64,000 nucleotides of DNA from Cytospora piceicola (GCA_023375675.1 JALQBC010000003.1:1695497-1759496), one strand, 5' to 3'. Counted from the first letter of the stretch, positions 46,998 through 59,436 are shown. Translations and numbers: made by a program. The notes: a model not told the origin generated them from the letters alone.

Positions 46998-49835
46998 ATG
47001 AACGACGGCCTCGTACACGGGGGGGCTCCATCATCCTCCTCCCAGTCACCACCAGAACCACATCACGATGGCATCAACGATGCCCCCCGCGGATCAGACA
47101 CGGCCGATATCGACCTACTCGGCGAAAACAATCTGAACGGAAGCCTCGCCGAACCGATCTCATTCAAACGCAAGCAAAGGGCTCGCAGCGCCTCTGGCTT
47201 GGGCCTGATTACCTCACTGACGGGTTTACGGCCAGGCTCACAAGGGGGGCCTAGACCTGGTTCGTCGTCGAATGGAGGGGCCACAGAGGACACTTCGATA
47301 TTGGAGGATATACACACGTCGCCTGGGAGAAGAGGAGGCGCAAATGGCGACCACAGCTCGACTGCTAAAGCCGGTGCGCCCCTCGACTGGTACGTCGAGG
47401 GCCCGGGAAGGAGAGTTGGCTACGAAGATTTGACAGCCATTGATTGGATCTTTGAATATACGAAAGAGCGCACACGGCTAAGAGTATTAAACTCTAGCGG
47501 GTCAGGGCTACTGGGCTATGCACAAAGGCTGCTGGATGCGAGCCAAGAATGGATAATACTGGTCCTGACGGGACTTCTTGTCGGAGCTCTCGCCGCTGGT
47601 ATTGATATCACCACAGACTGGCTGGGCGACCTCAAGACCGGGTACTGCTCGACGCAAGACGGCGGCGCCTTTTACTTGAATAAACACTTTTGCTGTCTAG
47701 GTTACGATGAAGGTGCCCAGTGCATGGGATGGCGTCCATGGGCTGCCGCATTGCACGTTTCCTCAAGGGGAGGGAAATGGGTTATAGAATATTTCTTCTT
47801 TATCATGTTATCGGTATGGTCATTCACTTGCACGTCCAAGTTCCCCTCGTTGCAGAGTATCTACTAACCTGGAGCAGGTGCTCTTTGCTCTTTGTGCCGG
47901 CATTTTAGTACAGGAGTATTCTGTCTATGCGAGACACAGTGGTATACCCGAGATCAAGACTGTGCTGGGAGGTTTCGTCATCCGGAGGTTTCTTGGAACT
48001 TGGACGTTGGTTACTAAATCATTTGGACTGGTATGTTTCGCCGTATGATGAGCGTTGAAGCACTGTGCTAATGGAATCCCAGTGTTTATCAGTGGCTTCT
48101 GGCATGTGGCTGGGGAAAGAAGGCCCCCTGGTTCACGTCGCTTGCTGTTGCTCGAACTTGTTTATTAGGTTTTTTCCAAACCTAGACCAGAATGAAGCTC
48201 GGAAGAGGGAGGTTCTATCTGCTGCTGCCGCCTCAGGCATATCTGTGGCTTTCGGTGCACCCATAGGAGGAGTTCTGTTCAGCCTTGAGGTAAGCCGATC
48301 CATTCCGTTGCGGTCTATACATTGGGGGAAAATATTGACCAAGTCAGCAAATCTCATACTACTTCCCGGACAAAACGATGTGGAAGAGCTTTGTTTGTGC
48401 TATGACTGCTGCTGTCGTCCTCAAGGCCGTCGATCCTTTCCGGTCGGGAGAAACCGCTCTTTATCACGTCAAATACAGCACTGACTGGCACGGTTTCGAA
48501 ACCGTTCCTTTCGTCTTGCTTGGCATAATAGGCGGAATATACGGTGGCCTTTTTATCAAATTGAACATGAAAGTGGCTTCCTGGAAGAAATCCAGTGACT
48601 GGCTGCCAGGCCCCATTACGCAGGTCGCTATTGTCAGCTTGCTCACAGCCCTCATCAACTACCCCAACCTCTACATGCGCGCGCAATCCTCTGAGCTTGT
48701 CTCAAATTTATTTTCGGAATGCTCAACCCAACTGGACGACCAATTTGGCCTGTGCAAGACTGGTGCTGCAACAGCAGGGACGGTGGTTCTTCTTGTCTTC
48801 GCCGCCATTCTCGGTTTCTTCCTCGCAGCTGTCACCTTCGGGCTACAAATCCCTGCGGGAATCATCTTGCCGTCTATGGCTATCGGCGCGCTTTCTGGAA
48901 GGGCAGTGGGGATCATAATGGAGATATGGGTGCACAACCACCCGGGTTTCTTGCTCTTTGCCCAGTGCGAGCCGGACATACCGTGCATTAACCCAAGCAC
49001 ATATGCCATTATCGGCGCGGCCGCGACGCTGGCGGGCGTGACACGAATGACTGTTAGCATCGTGGTGATTATGTTCGAGCTCACGGGCGCTTTGACGTAC
49101 GTCCTGCCCATCATGATCGCCGTAATGATCTCCAAGTGGGTCGGCGACGCCTTCTCGCGTCGCGGCATATATGAGTCGTGGATCCATTTCAATCAGTACC
49201 CGTTTCTCGACAACTCGGACGAGAACGTTACCGCTATCCCGGACATATCCGCCGGGCAGATCATGACGCGCATAGAGGACCTTGTGGTGTTGACTGCCAC
49301 GGGACACACAATTGCCTCGCTAACTAGTATCCTCGACACCAACCCGTACCGTGGCTTCCCCGTTGTCTCCGACCCGCGCGAGGCCGTATTGCTTGGGTAC
49401 ATTTCCCGCGCGGAGCTGAGCTACAACCTCGCCACGGCCTCCCGTACCCTTCCCCCGGAAACTGAAACATTCTTCAGTCACCAACCCCTCGCTGACCCGC
49501 GGACGACGCTTGATCTCAGGCCGTGGATGGACCAGACGCCCCTCACCCTACCTTCTCGATCCAGCCTGCACTTGGCCGTCAGCTACTTCCAGAAGCTGGG
49601 ACTACGCTACGTGCTCTTCAGTGATAGGGGCGTGCTACAGGGTCTCCTGACAAAGAAGGACGTGTGGTATGTACTCAACGGCGCCGAAGAGACAAGGCGG
49701 ACGAGCGGGATGTCGGGCGCTACGACCGGTGTTACCCGCGAAGAGGGTGAAGGGGAGCAAAGAGGGCTGTTGGAGAGGAATAGCATTGTGGACGAGGCGC
49801 CTAGCCCAGGCGCAGACGTCAACTCCATATTGTGA
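46998..49835 (+). CDS. CLC chloride channel/transporter with CBS domains (CLC-2 paralog)
   Basis: Predicted 887 aa in four exons: 46998-47813, 47878-48030, 48083-48289 and 48348-49835. Filter motifs: HSGIPEIK (292-299), GKEGPLVH with gating Glu336, LEQISYYFP across intron 3, and GIILP. Where CLC-1 has LEE, this protein has LEQ (Gln393), so the intracellular proton glutamate of exchangers is missing. Two CBS domains follow: [11 protein letters not shown] to about GYISRAEL, then [11 protein letters not shown] to [12 protein letters not shown]. The long N-terminus is polar and disordered. It belongs to a different fungal CLC subfamily from the gene at 6339-9317; the two are 38 kb apart and are not a recent tandem copy. 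The membrane of residence is not evident. Confidence 0.95.
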
Positions 49836-50836
49836 AACAGCCCCATACATAGGTCCGGGAGGGAGATGGCACATGGCAACCATAGTCTCCGTATATATTA
49901 ATATCACAATATAAGATATAGAAGACGCTACTATCATAGCGGGTATCACTCGAATCTGGTCCCAGTATCAACAATCCACCAAGCAGGCCGCCGAGTGAGG
50001 AACTATACATATCATCAATTGAGTCTCCATATCAAAAGCAGTCGGGTGGAAGACGGCGCCGACCCCAACCTCTACAGCTAGCGGCAGCAACCGACAGCCA
50101 AGCCATTCCAGTTCATACCGAAACCAATCAAGGAACAAGAATCGCGAGGGGCATCACCATCAGCCCGTTAATTTTGTCGTCAACGCTGGTGGATTAAGTT
50201 TAAGATGAAACTGTCGCGCCTCGCGTCTGAATGTCGTTGAACCCGGGCCCACTATTAGGACGCTGTGGTCCCGATCTCCGAGCGAGCAGCGAGGCTCCAG
50301 GCGCCACTTTTCACTTGGTGACTTGGAACCGAACCAAACCGAACACAAGCTTTTTGGGAGTGCTACACGAGTTGGTGTGTGCGTTTTGATGTACTTTCAC
50401 GTCCTGCTAGCCAATGTACCGGTCTAGCAACATAGCTGCGACAACCTTGCCGTCATGAACTCAATGGTGCTCGTTCCCTTCTGGCAGGCCAGGGGTTCAT
50501 GAGCAATCTCCCAGCTTTGTTTCTTTTGGAAAGGGGCCCGTTAGCTGCAAGCCCCTGAAAGCAAGTGTTTCCCGAAACAGACACTCACCACGGCGCTTGG
50601 ATTTGTGGAGGCTTAGCCGATCCATACAACCAAGAGACCTGGCCTACCTGGCTATCCGTAGAAGTGTGTTGAGTATCACGAAGAGCCATTCCGCCTGATC
50701 CTCTCGCTTCGTCGATCCAACCAAAAATACTCGCACGGCTAGTACTTCATAGTCGGGGTATTCCTTAAAAGAAGTCGACTTCATCGGCCTTCGCTTAGCC
50801 CTGTGGGCGGACTGCCTTCCCCCTTGAAGGCGTTCG
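49836..50836. other. Convergent 3' region between CLC-2 and CTK3
   Basis: No gene supported in about 1 kb; short frames on the minus strand lack any recognisable content. Confidence 0.55.
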
Positions 50837-51808
50837 CTATTCATATCTCCCATTAGTCATCCCATTTCTCTCCCTTTCTCTCTCCCTCTGCCTCTCCCTC
50901 GTGGCCTCGTCCCTGCGATGGCCGCAGCTATCCGTGACACAGCTTAACCGCTCCTCCTCCTCCTCCTTGGCCATGATCAAGTCGTCATCTCCGAGGTCGC
51001 TCGTCTCCTCCCACATCTTCCACATCTCCGCATCGTCCGGCTCCGTGGGAACCGCCCATATGCTCTCGCGCAATCTCTTATGCCGCTCGCGATCCTCCTC
51101 GATGCGCTGCTCGATCTGCTTCTTATCAGGCCTGGCAGGCCGTGGTGTCCCGCCCGGCTTGGGGATCGTCTGTGAAGGTGGCATATCGCCGAGTCCCGGG
51201 TTCGTGCTATTAACAGGGCTGGACATGACGACGTCCATGTTAGAGGTCTCGCGCTCCTTGAGGACCTCGTTGATTTCCGTGACGGTTTGTGTTTGAAGGA
51301 AGCTCTTTGATTGGAGGCCCTGGAGAACCTGTGGAAGTTGGTCAGCGAGTTGGACAGTTTAGAGCTATGGGTTTAGATGGGGGAGGGGTTAGAACTGTGG
51401 GTGGATGAAATGCAACACACCCTCCTAACGACTTTGACGTTGGCCGCACCAGAGCCATCGTCTGGAGCGACGGCATCGACAACTCTTATGATGTCTCTCT
51501 GTATCATGCGGACATAGTCGACATGGCCATCCTTCTGTGCCATCTCGAGGAAATGCTCAATGAAGTACATGATATTGGCGCGAGTGTTCATGTTATTCTG
51601 CGACACGGGTTAGCTTGATGGACTGTACCAGTGTTTTCCCGCAGTGACTTACCCTCTCGAGCTGTTCCAATATGCATGAGTGCAGATCCTCGTCCATATC
51701 CTTATACTTGAGGGCATACTGGGCGGCCTTTTGGGCTGAAGTGACCGAGGCGTTGAGATGCTGCAGTTGCGATGAGAACCGCATGCGCACCTCAAACGGG
51801 TCGGCCAT
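50837..51808 (-). CDS. ctk3: CTD kinase I gamma subunit (CTK3)
   Basis: Predicted 274 aa in three exons: 51808-51653, 51597-51421 and 51328-50837. The N-terminal ~140 residues form the CID-like domain of Ctk3 (MADPFEVRMRFSSQLQHLNA, then DMDEDLHSCILEQLER, NNMNTRANIMYFIEHF, GSGAANVKVVRRVLQGLQ). CTDK-I phosphorylates Ser2 of the RNA polymerase II C-terminal repeat during elongation; Ctk3 pairs with the cyclin Ctk2. The C-terminal half has RHKRLRESIWAVP, an acidic block and a final Arg/Glu repeat. Divergent from the P5CR gene. Confidence 0.9.
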
Positions 51809-52476
51809 CTCGAGAAGTCTCCTTCCTCCTTCTCAACTCCTAAAGCTACTCGCCTTGATCAATGTGTTTCAAAGTAATACGGGCGGGTGGGGTCTGTCTT
51901 CTAAGCTGGGGTGGTTGTGATTGTATGAAGGGCACATTTCTCCTCCTGCTGAGTTGGTATCAAGGTGGAGTCTCAGCCTTGCATTTGATGATCCGTTAGA
52001 TCCTAGCCTCTGGGCTTGAGTTACCTAGGCTAGGTAGTTACCACCTGGACAAGCTACCCGGCAGCCCGGACGGAGAGACTGGGGGCCCTGCAAGTGATCC
52101 ATGGGTCGCTAAACTGATTTGGTTAGGCGGTGAGATGCGTCATTGCGCCCCTGAAATTCAATGCCTCCATGTTACTCGAGTCCACTATCGGGATCTCCAG
52201 GCCCCTCACTAAACTATCCGAGTTGATATCTTTAGAACGCCGAGAAAAGGAGATGGAAATTACTTTCCTTTTTGAAGTGGTATTGATTGGCTTCTAGACG
52301 TGAGCTGCTGGTTTCATGTCCTTAAGATGGAATCAAATAAATTCCAAGGCCTGCTTCTCAAGGCAAGATCGCCTCTCCCCCCCGTCACTTAAGGAATATC
52401 AAAGGAGCCCCAGTTGCCCTGTCGTTGAAGTTACACCATCTACCATAAATCTTGTTCTATTACTATTTAAGCCGTC
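51809..52476. promoter_or_regulatory. Shared divergent promoter CTK3/P5CR
   Basis: 668 bp between opposite start codons. Holds one small ACCTAGG/CTAGGTAG element at about 52020-52045. No coding signal. Confidence 0.55.
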
Positions 52477-53584
52477 ATGCCCACCTCCATGAGTCTTGTT
52501 CCATTTGCCCATGACGAATCTCATACATCCGTCAACATGACTGGCCACCACGACGACCTCACCATCTGTGTCCTTGGCTGTGGTAAGTTCCGTCAAGTTG
52601 CCCTCGCTCTCACCATGTATACTCACTTACACAACGACAGGCTCACTTGGCACGGCGATCCTCTCAGGCGTCCTGTCCTCCCTCGCGGAGCTAGAAGCCC
52701 CCAAGCCACTCCAGACAGGGTCTCATCCCCATGAGGACCTTCCACAACGGCTGCCCAGCCGCTTCATCGCGTGCGTCCGGCGCCCCGAATCGGCCAAGAA
52801 GGTCAAGTCCGCCCTGTGGGAGCACACGTCGAGCGTCAAGGTGGTCTGGGGCCACAACGTGCCCAGCGTGCAGCAGTCCGAGGTCATCCTGCTGGCGTGC
52901 AAGCCCTCCATGGTCGAGGAGATCCTCAAGGAGCCCGGGATGACGAAGGCCCTGCACGGGAAGCTGCTCATCAGCATCTGCGCGGGCGTCACGGTCGAGC
53001 AGATCGAGAGGCACCTCCACGGCGCCGTGCCCGACCGCGACCCGGAGGAGGACGGCCGCTGCCGCATCGTCCGCGCCCTGCCCAACGCCGCCTCGCTCAT
53101 CCGCGAGTCCATGACCGTCGTCGCCGACGACAACAACCCCAGCGCCCCCATGCCCCCCGTCATCATGCAGCTGGTGACCTGGATCTTCCGCCGCATCGGC
53201 GACGTCGTCTTCCTCCCTACTTCCGCCATGAACGCCTCAACCGCCCTCTGCGGGTCGGGACCCGCCTTCTTCGCTCTCGTGTTGGAGGCCGCTATCGATG
53301 GCGCCGTGGCCATGGGGCTTCCGAGGGCCGAGGCCCAGAGGATGGCTGCCCAGACGATGAAGGGAGCTGCGGGGCTGGTGCTCAATGGTGAGCACCCTGC
53401 TCTGTTGCGGGACAAGGTCGGCACCCCTGGGGGCTGCAGTATCGGTGGTCTGCTCGTGTTGGAGGAGGGTGCCGTTCGGGGAACTGTTTCGAGAGCTGTG
53501 AGGGAGGCGGCAACTGTGGCGGGTAGGCTTGGCAATGGGGCCCAGGGCGTTAATGGGACGAGGTTGAATGGTTATGAACACTGA
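52477..53584 (+). CDS. pro3: Pyrroline-5-carboxylate reductase
   Basis: Predicted 349 aa (345 or 329 aa if Met 52489 or 52537 is used) in two exons, 52477-52582 and 52641-53584. Final step of proline synthesis: P5C to proline with NAD(P)H, normally cytosolic. The nucleotide-binding GCGSLG (34-39) is created across the intron. Family signatures: ICAGVTVEQIE, RALPNAASLIRESMT, ALCGSGPAFFALVLEAAIDG, and the P5CR signature TPGGCSIGGLLVLEEG. An insert typical of fungal members follows the first beta strand (EAPKPLQTGSHPHEDLPQRL). Exon 2 is markedly GC-rich in its central part. Converges with HAT1, 360 bp away. Confidence 0.95.
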
Positions 53585-53944
53585 GCTATTGAGCGTGGCG
53601 TTTGGAGTTCGAAGCCGGTCGTCAATCGGAGGCTGCGATATAATTTAACCGTGGGTAGACACTTGTGCACATATCAGTTTGTGTAGCTCTTTGAATTGAA
53701 CTTGGTAACTCATAGTCAATCGCCATTGACATTCTTGTTGCGTGGCTGCAGAAGCCTTCAGATGAACGCAATATTCCCCTTTTCCGTGGACCCCCATAAA
53801 ACCCAGGCCATACGAAACCGCATATGTACCCCGAGCATGCCATAATATCTGTACAATACAAAACCAGGAGAGAGGTCGTTATTGGCAACCCCTTTGGTTG
53901 ATGGAGTGGAAAGCTCCTATCGGTGCCAACATGCCGCTTACTTC
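53585..53944. other. Short convergent 3' region P5CR/HAT1
   Basis: 360 bp between two stop codons; both 3' untranslated regions must lie or overlap here. Confidence 0.6.
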
Positions 53945-55503
53945 CTAGACGCGCACTTTCTTGCTTTCAGCCCGCTCGTCGCCATCGGCTTTCCTCTTCT
54001 TACCGCCTGACTGCTCCTGCGCCACCTTCCTAGCATTATATCTCGCAAGCGAGAAAGTGTACTCGACCTCCACGGCCAACAAGGTCTCGTCCAGCTTCTG
54101 AACCCGCTCATGGGGCTCCAGCTGGCTCATGACCTCCCTATTCTGGGCGTAGATGCGTGACTTGCTCAGCAACTTCCACAACTTGTACTCGTGTTCTTCT
54201 TTAGATGTCGGCTTCTTTTTTGCCGCCGGTTTTGCCTCCTCTGTGCCCAACATCGGACGAACAGTGTTGGGTAGCTTGAAGAATGTGTGCATCTCCACGA
54301 GTCTGTTAAACTGTCGCGGGGCGATCTTGTACTTGAGTCGCAGCTCTTCCAGTCTTTTCTTGTCGAGGACGATCTGAGGCAGGACGCCAGTCCTGCGAAT
54401 CTCGACGTCGGTGTTAATTTTGACCAGTTCGTTGAAAATGGGCTGCTCCCGCAGGAACATCATGTCTGCCATGTCTCTCACGACATCGAAGTCTTCATTG
54501 GGATCCTCCACCGTGATCTCGAAAGTCATCTGGTCGTCAAGCAGGGTCTTGTAGATTCGACTGTACAGCAGCATGCCATTGCCTTTCTTGTGGTATGGTG
54601 GCAGGATGATGAACTGAGATATCCTCGAGCGACAAGGGAAGTCTGAGAAGGGTATCAACTCTGTTGGTAGCTCGAAGTTGCTGGTGGTAGGGTCGGTCGG
54701 CGGCTGCAGGATGTACAGTCGATAGACGGTCGAGTAGCCGGCAAAAACGTACGAGAACTGGCCAGGCTTGTTTGGGATCGGTCGCTTGTGGTATATGAAG
54801 AAGACTGTCCACCGATCCAGAAAATCTGCTTCGTATTCCTCACTGGCTTCGGTTCGTATTGGGCTTCCTCCGTCAATAAACAGAGAGACCAGTATCTGGA
54901 CTCTTCGGACGACCTGCAAGACCGCTGGGTCATCAAGGCGGCCCATCCATATCTCGTATGTACCATCTACTCCCTCCGATGTCTCGATAAGTTTTCCAGG
55001 TGGCTTCCAGTCGTTCGGCACACCCTTGACGGCAGCATCGAAGTCGGCCTTCTTTCCGAACGCGACTGCGCCTTGGTCAGTCCTAGGAGCACTCCACAAA
55101 AAGGCCGGTGTACATACCTGTTGGGAGGAATGGCTCGACGGCCTCTTTGATGTCGGTCAAATCATGTTCGGCTACGTCCATGGGCACTGTCTGGGACTTT
55201 GTATGGAAAAAATGAGGGCGCATATCGGATGCATTGTATCGGAGGTTGATCTTCAGTCCCTTGTAACCGTAGACTTGCTCCTCGTCGAAAATTGGATATG
55301 TCCATTTGGGTTGGAAGCTCGCGATTGTTTTGGGGGGACCGTCCTCTGTCTTTGCGACAAGAGAGATGGTGAAGACATCGTTTGCCTTGACAGACCCTAT
55401 CGTTATATCTTGTTAGCGACAAACTGGAATGCAAACAAATGCAAATAATTGGAATCGCAGATGCGATGCGACGCGGCTTACACTCGTCATCCTCAGATGC
55501 CAT
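53945..55503 (-). CDS. hat1: Histone acetyltransferase type B catalytic subunit HAT1
   Basis: Predicted 475 aa in three exons: 55503-55482 (22 nt), 55396-55118 and 55071-53945. HAT1 acetylates new histone H4 on Lys5/Lys12 with its WD40 partner Hat2. The N-terminal HAT1 domain is read through exon 2 (EWSVKANDVFTISL, PKWTYPIFDEEQVYGYKGLK, YNASDMRPHF). The acetyl-CoA region is SQFIILPPYHKKGNGMLLYS (about 252-271, the R/Q-x-x-G-x-G-type loop), and the active-site acidic segment is VEDPNEDFDVVRDM (about 288-301). The C-terminus is basic (GGKKRKADGDERAESKKVRV) and looks like a nuclear signal. Divergent from the ZIP gene; an inverted GCGCGTC repeat lies 150 bp upstream. Confidence 0.94.
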
Positions 55504-56230
55504 GGTGCCTGTGCTTTTGCGATTGGGGGTGATAATTCGTAGAGTTGTTCAGTCAGCGGTTTTGGCTTCGCATAAAAGGTGTCGGAGAATAAATGCGCAA
55601 CGCGGGTGTAACAGTCTAAAGCTCCAGGTGAGATAGCGCGTGAGGCTCAGATGCGCGTCTTGACGCGCAGCTAAATTGAATTGCTTGGCTTTGCGCCGTT
55701 GAGCCAGCAGCAAGCAGCAAGCACCGTCACTGGTCACAGCTGGCTGGCAGAGTGGGGCTGCTTCCGAGGTTCACTAGAATGGGCGCTGAGGCGCTGATTT
55801 GAGGCGCTGCACTGCAGATACTGGCCGTGTGGGGAGCTTGGATCACCAAGTTCACGACGCACTTGAGATCTTCAAGGTTCGCCCATGATTGGGGTTCAAT
55901 CAAAGAAGAAACACCACTGCACATTATGCTTGCTGACTTGGGTGGCACTCGATTATCCTAATCTGGAATCTTCCAGCAAGCTTCGTTTATCCATTCGACA
56001 TATAGGCACCTGTCCGAGGCCCTTACGAAACTTGGAGACCAATCTCGACGCAAGTGACCGCTGAAGCTTGAACCAGGAGAAACTGACAACCCTGGGAAAT
56101 TCTGGGAAACGACCCAAACAACCGCGAGAAACTGCGAGATAGCTTCCACCGACGTTCCTTCAACAAACACTCCTTCAGTCCAATCCTTTACCGATGAACT
56201 TTATAATCGATTAAATACAAAATTAAAGAA
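55504..56230. promoter_or_regulatory. Shared divergent promoter HAT1/ZIP transporter
   Basis: 727 bp. Contains the inverted repeat GCGCGTC-TT-GACGCGC (55653-55668) and two direct TGAGGCGCTG copies (55787-55796, 55800-55809), all with E2F/MCB-like GCGC cores. Confidence 0.5.
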
Positions 56231-57527
56231 ATGGGCGGGCTTCTCCTCCTCCTCGCTTTGAGCGTGAGTTGCCCCCGGCCCCTGAATTGGATGTTGACAC
56301 GGAAGCTAATGGTGTGTTGTAGGTGGTCATGGCACTCGCCTCGTTTCTCGCTGGCGCACTGCCATTGTCCATGTCCCTCAGCCAGTCGCAATTGCGTTTA
56401 ATATCGAGCATAGGCATTGGTATACTTGTTGGGACATCGCTTATTGTAATAATACCAGAAGGCGTCGAAGCTGTCGCATCCACCACGAAACCATCACACA
56501 CGCCCCACGACACGAGGTCGATTCTTGCGAAGCGGCTCCAGTACCCTGGGCTTGCAGTACCACGAGATATCCCATCGATCAATGTCCACGAGTCTTCCCC
56601 GGTCGATGTAGCGTCAATTGTTGCGAGAGCTACACTACAAAAGGATGATGAGCAACCAGCAGAAGGGGAGCCAGTCGAGGCACCGGAAGATGGCACTTCG
56701 CACACCGAAGAAGGCGATGACTTCCCTACGGTCTACATTGGGCTGTCCTTGATGCTTGGGTTCATCCTCATGTTCCTCATCGACAGACTTCCCCAGCACG
56801 CTACAGATGGGTTGAACTCGGCTCCGGCAACAAGACATATTAGCCTGGACAATCTAGGCTCGGCAAACGTAAATGACGATGCAGAAGACGAGAGCGACGA
56901 CTTCCTCGGAAATTTTGCGCCAACTCCTAGACAGTCGAGAAGCCTGGCCACGACAACGGGTCTGGTGATCCACGCTGCGGCGGATGGAATAGCTATGGGA
57001 GCCTCGGCCACAACAAGCGACATGAAGCTGGGCCTCATAATCTTCGTCGCGATCATGTTCCATAAGGCTCCCGCGGCGTTCGGTCTAACCTCGTTGTTGC
57101 TCAGGCAAGGACTTTCGAAAAGGGCAGCCAGGGGCCATCTCATCGCGTTCAGTATGGCTGCGCCATTTGGAGCATTGGGCACCTACATCCTCATCTCCAT
57201 CCTCGGAGGCGGGAATATGGAAGGCGAGGCCGGCCAGTGGTGGACTGGCATGCTTCTGCTATTTTCTGGCGGCACATTCCTGTAAGTTCACCAAGACTTC
57301 CGATATGTCGCACGAGACTAATTCGCGATGAAAATAGCTATGTTGCCATGCACGCCATGCAAGAAGACCCGTCGTCCCAACAAGGTCACGAGCACCCCTC
57401 TTCGATAAATGGTTACGCGGATGCTGGGCCGCAGAGAAAACCTGTCCGGCCGCAGATGCGGGACACGATGGCCACTGTAGGCGGAATGCTACTACCCCTG
57501 CTGACGCAGTTCGGTCACCATCATTGA
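56231..57527 (+). CDS. ZIP-family zinc transporter (ZIP9/ATX2-like)
   Basis: Predicted 393 aa in three exons: 56231-56263, 56323-57281 and 57338-57527. The first exon encodes a hydrophobic start (MGGLLLLLALS). ZIP proteins move zinc and other divalent metals into the cytosol. The binuclear metal site is visible as VIHAAADGIAMGAS (His228, Asp232) and FHKAPAAFG (His258), the pattern of the ZIP9/SLC39A9 branch found in Golgi/trans-Golgi membranes and of yeast ATX2. Predicted membrane helices also include ISSIGIGILVGTSLIVIIPE and IGLSLMLGFILMFLI. Two acidic, Ser/His-containing cytosolic loops separate the helices. It ends in QFGHHH. Confidence 0.9.
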
Positions 57528-59299
57528 TCAGCGTTCAACCAGTTGGGTGGTGAAATGTGGTGTCTTCGTCTTCTAGACGCTGTTGGCGATAGTGCATCTC
57601 GGGAGGAAAAGGGTCGGCATCAATGGAGTTTATGATTTATGTTACGCGTGTTGGTAGAACGCGCCGGTGAAGAATACAAACAAGAATAGCCTTCGAGCAT
57701 CATAATTTCTGCGCTGCTACTGCAACATGCCCCTTGCAGGCTTTCCCATTGGTATACATTCTATGCCTTATACCTATTGAGGCTCTGCGAGCCTTTGTAT
57801 CGGCACATCCAAACCCGGCTACGGTGAGAGACTGGCCGCCTATATAAGGTGGTGGAGTGTTCCAAGATTTGGTCATGCGGGTAGCCCTCTGAGATGGTCT
57901 TATTCAGGACTGGGTTGGTCCTCTGGGACGGACTGGTACTGATGTGGCAACGTGAATCTGGATTCGAACCCGACAAATCTTGAGGCGTGAGGTGGACTGT
58001 GATGTGCAACCTGTGTGCTTCATTGGTACACGAAAGGCTTCTTAACGCTGAGCCCGTAATTGGGTCACGGAGTGTTCGAAAGCTGCATGTGTAAGATGCC
58101 GTGCAACTGCACCTGTCACCTGATAGTCTCGGGGAGTTTCTCCATGTACGTTTCGCAGCTGCCTCTGGTCTCCAATTTGATACAGACACTGGCCGGCGGG
58201 GGCCACGATGTTGACCCGGACGATTGGGTTCCGTTTTGTCTTCTAACCGAGAGACCAATCAGATATTTCCCATCCGCAGAATGACTGCTTTGAAGCTTTG
58301 CATAAGTGCTGACGAAACGATCACGGCCATCCGCCTTCATGGATTGTGCCTTTCAAGGCCTGGGCTGGGCCCGCGCAAAGTCTAGCGTTGGTAGTCACGG
58401 CCTTTGCTTTTCTCATGGAGGTCTGCGAAGTAGTCATTCACTTGCTTTTCTATTTTGCTGACAGATTGGTAGAGGGCTGCCGGATTCATAATGCTCAAGT
58501 GGTGCGACAAGACATTTGCAAGTCTGGACCCTGTGTACGTCGTCAAGATCTTGCCCCCTATTGACTGGTATGCTCCGAGGAAGCTGGAGGTAATGAGGCT
58601 GAAGTCCATGCGGCCACTTATTCTTACAACACTGTGCTAAGGGGGTTGAAAAATACCAATTGCCGGGTGCATGACTTAGACAAGCCGGACTGTGGTTTCG
58701 TCTGACAGCGGACAGGGAGTATCATTGAAGGTGGGATGGTATTCATGCCAAATGGGAAGTCTGACCGATCATCTGGCCGTTTGATCTGTTTAGCCAGAGC
58801 ACAGGCCCCGTGTTCTTCTTGATATGCCCAGAAAGTCAGAAGCAAATGAGGGAGACACAATGTATTAGGCCATGTCGTGCTCGTCAAAGTGCATTGGTTC
58901 CGGGCGGCGTGGTTGGACTGCTGACCTCATCGGGCCTCACTGCATGCAGTGAGATTTTACCACAGTAAAGAAAAAAGAGGAATATAGTGAGAGCGTGAGA
59001 GAGAGCACGTCTGCACCATGTTAATAAACACAATCCGCGTACACAATTCTGCCGCCTCTTCATTATGCGCACCATTCTCGCCACCACACCCCTGCGGTGT
59101 TAGATATGGAGTACCCAGGTAGTGTAGTCATCCAATAAGTGGCTATGTGGTCCGGGGCATAGATTCTTGACGAGTGGTCCGAGTGGACTCGACGTCGTGG
59201 CACCAGTGATTAACCCGTAGATGCGTTGCCAGCAATGTGCAGCAGGTGCTGATGGTTCTGAGGTGTGTGAATTCTTATGTTTACAGTCCCTGCCTCCCT

Positions 59300-59345
59300 A
59301 CTTAGGTAGGTAGGGTAGCCACCTAGTTACCTAGATGCCTAGGTA
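59300..59345. repeat. ACCTAGGT-type array
   Basis: TACTTAGGTAGGTAGGGTAG, CACCTAGTTACCTAGATGCC and TAGGTATG. Another array lies at 59846-59890. Confidence 0.65.
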
Positions 59346-59414
59346 TGTAAGTCTTCGAAGAGAAGATATCTCTTCTCTTCGCCGGAGTTGCCCCTAGGAT
59401 ACTCAAGTATATAG

Positions 59415-59436
59415 AGGGCTGGAGGGCTGGAGGGCT
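59415..59436 (+). repeat. AGGGCTGG tandem repeat
   Basis: Three near-perfect copies of the 8-mer AGGGCTGG. Confidence 0.8.

Noticed and set aside
6339..49835. The two CLC genes as a recent duplication
   Set aside because: They differ in intron positions, filter motifs and overall sequence, and belong to separate fungal subfamilies.
57940..58040. Possible minus-strand tRNA suggested by a GGTTCGAATCC-like B box
   Set aside because: The T stem has a mismatch, and no A box, anticodon arm or 7-bp acceptor stem could be paired around it.
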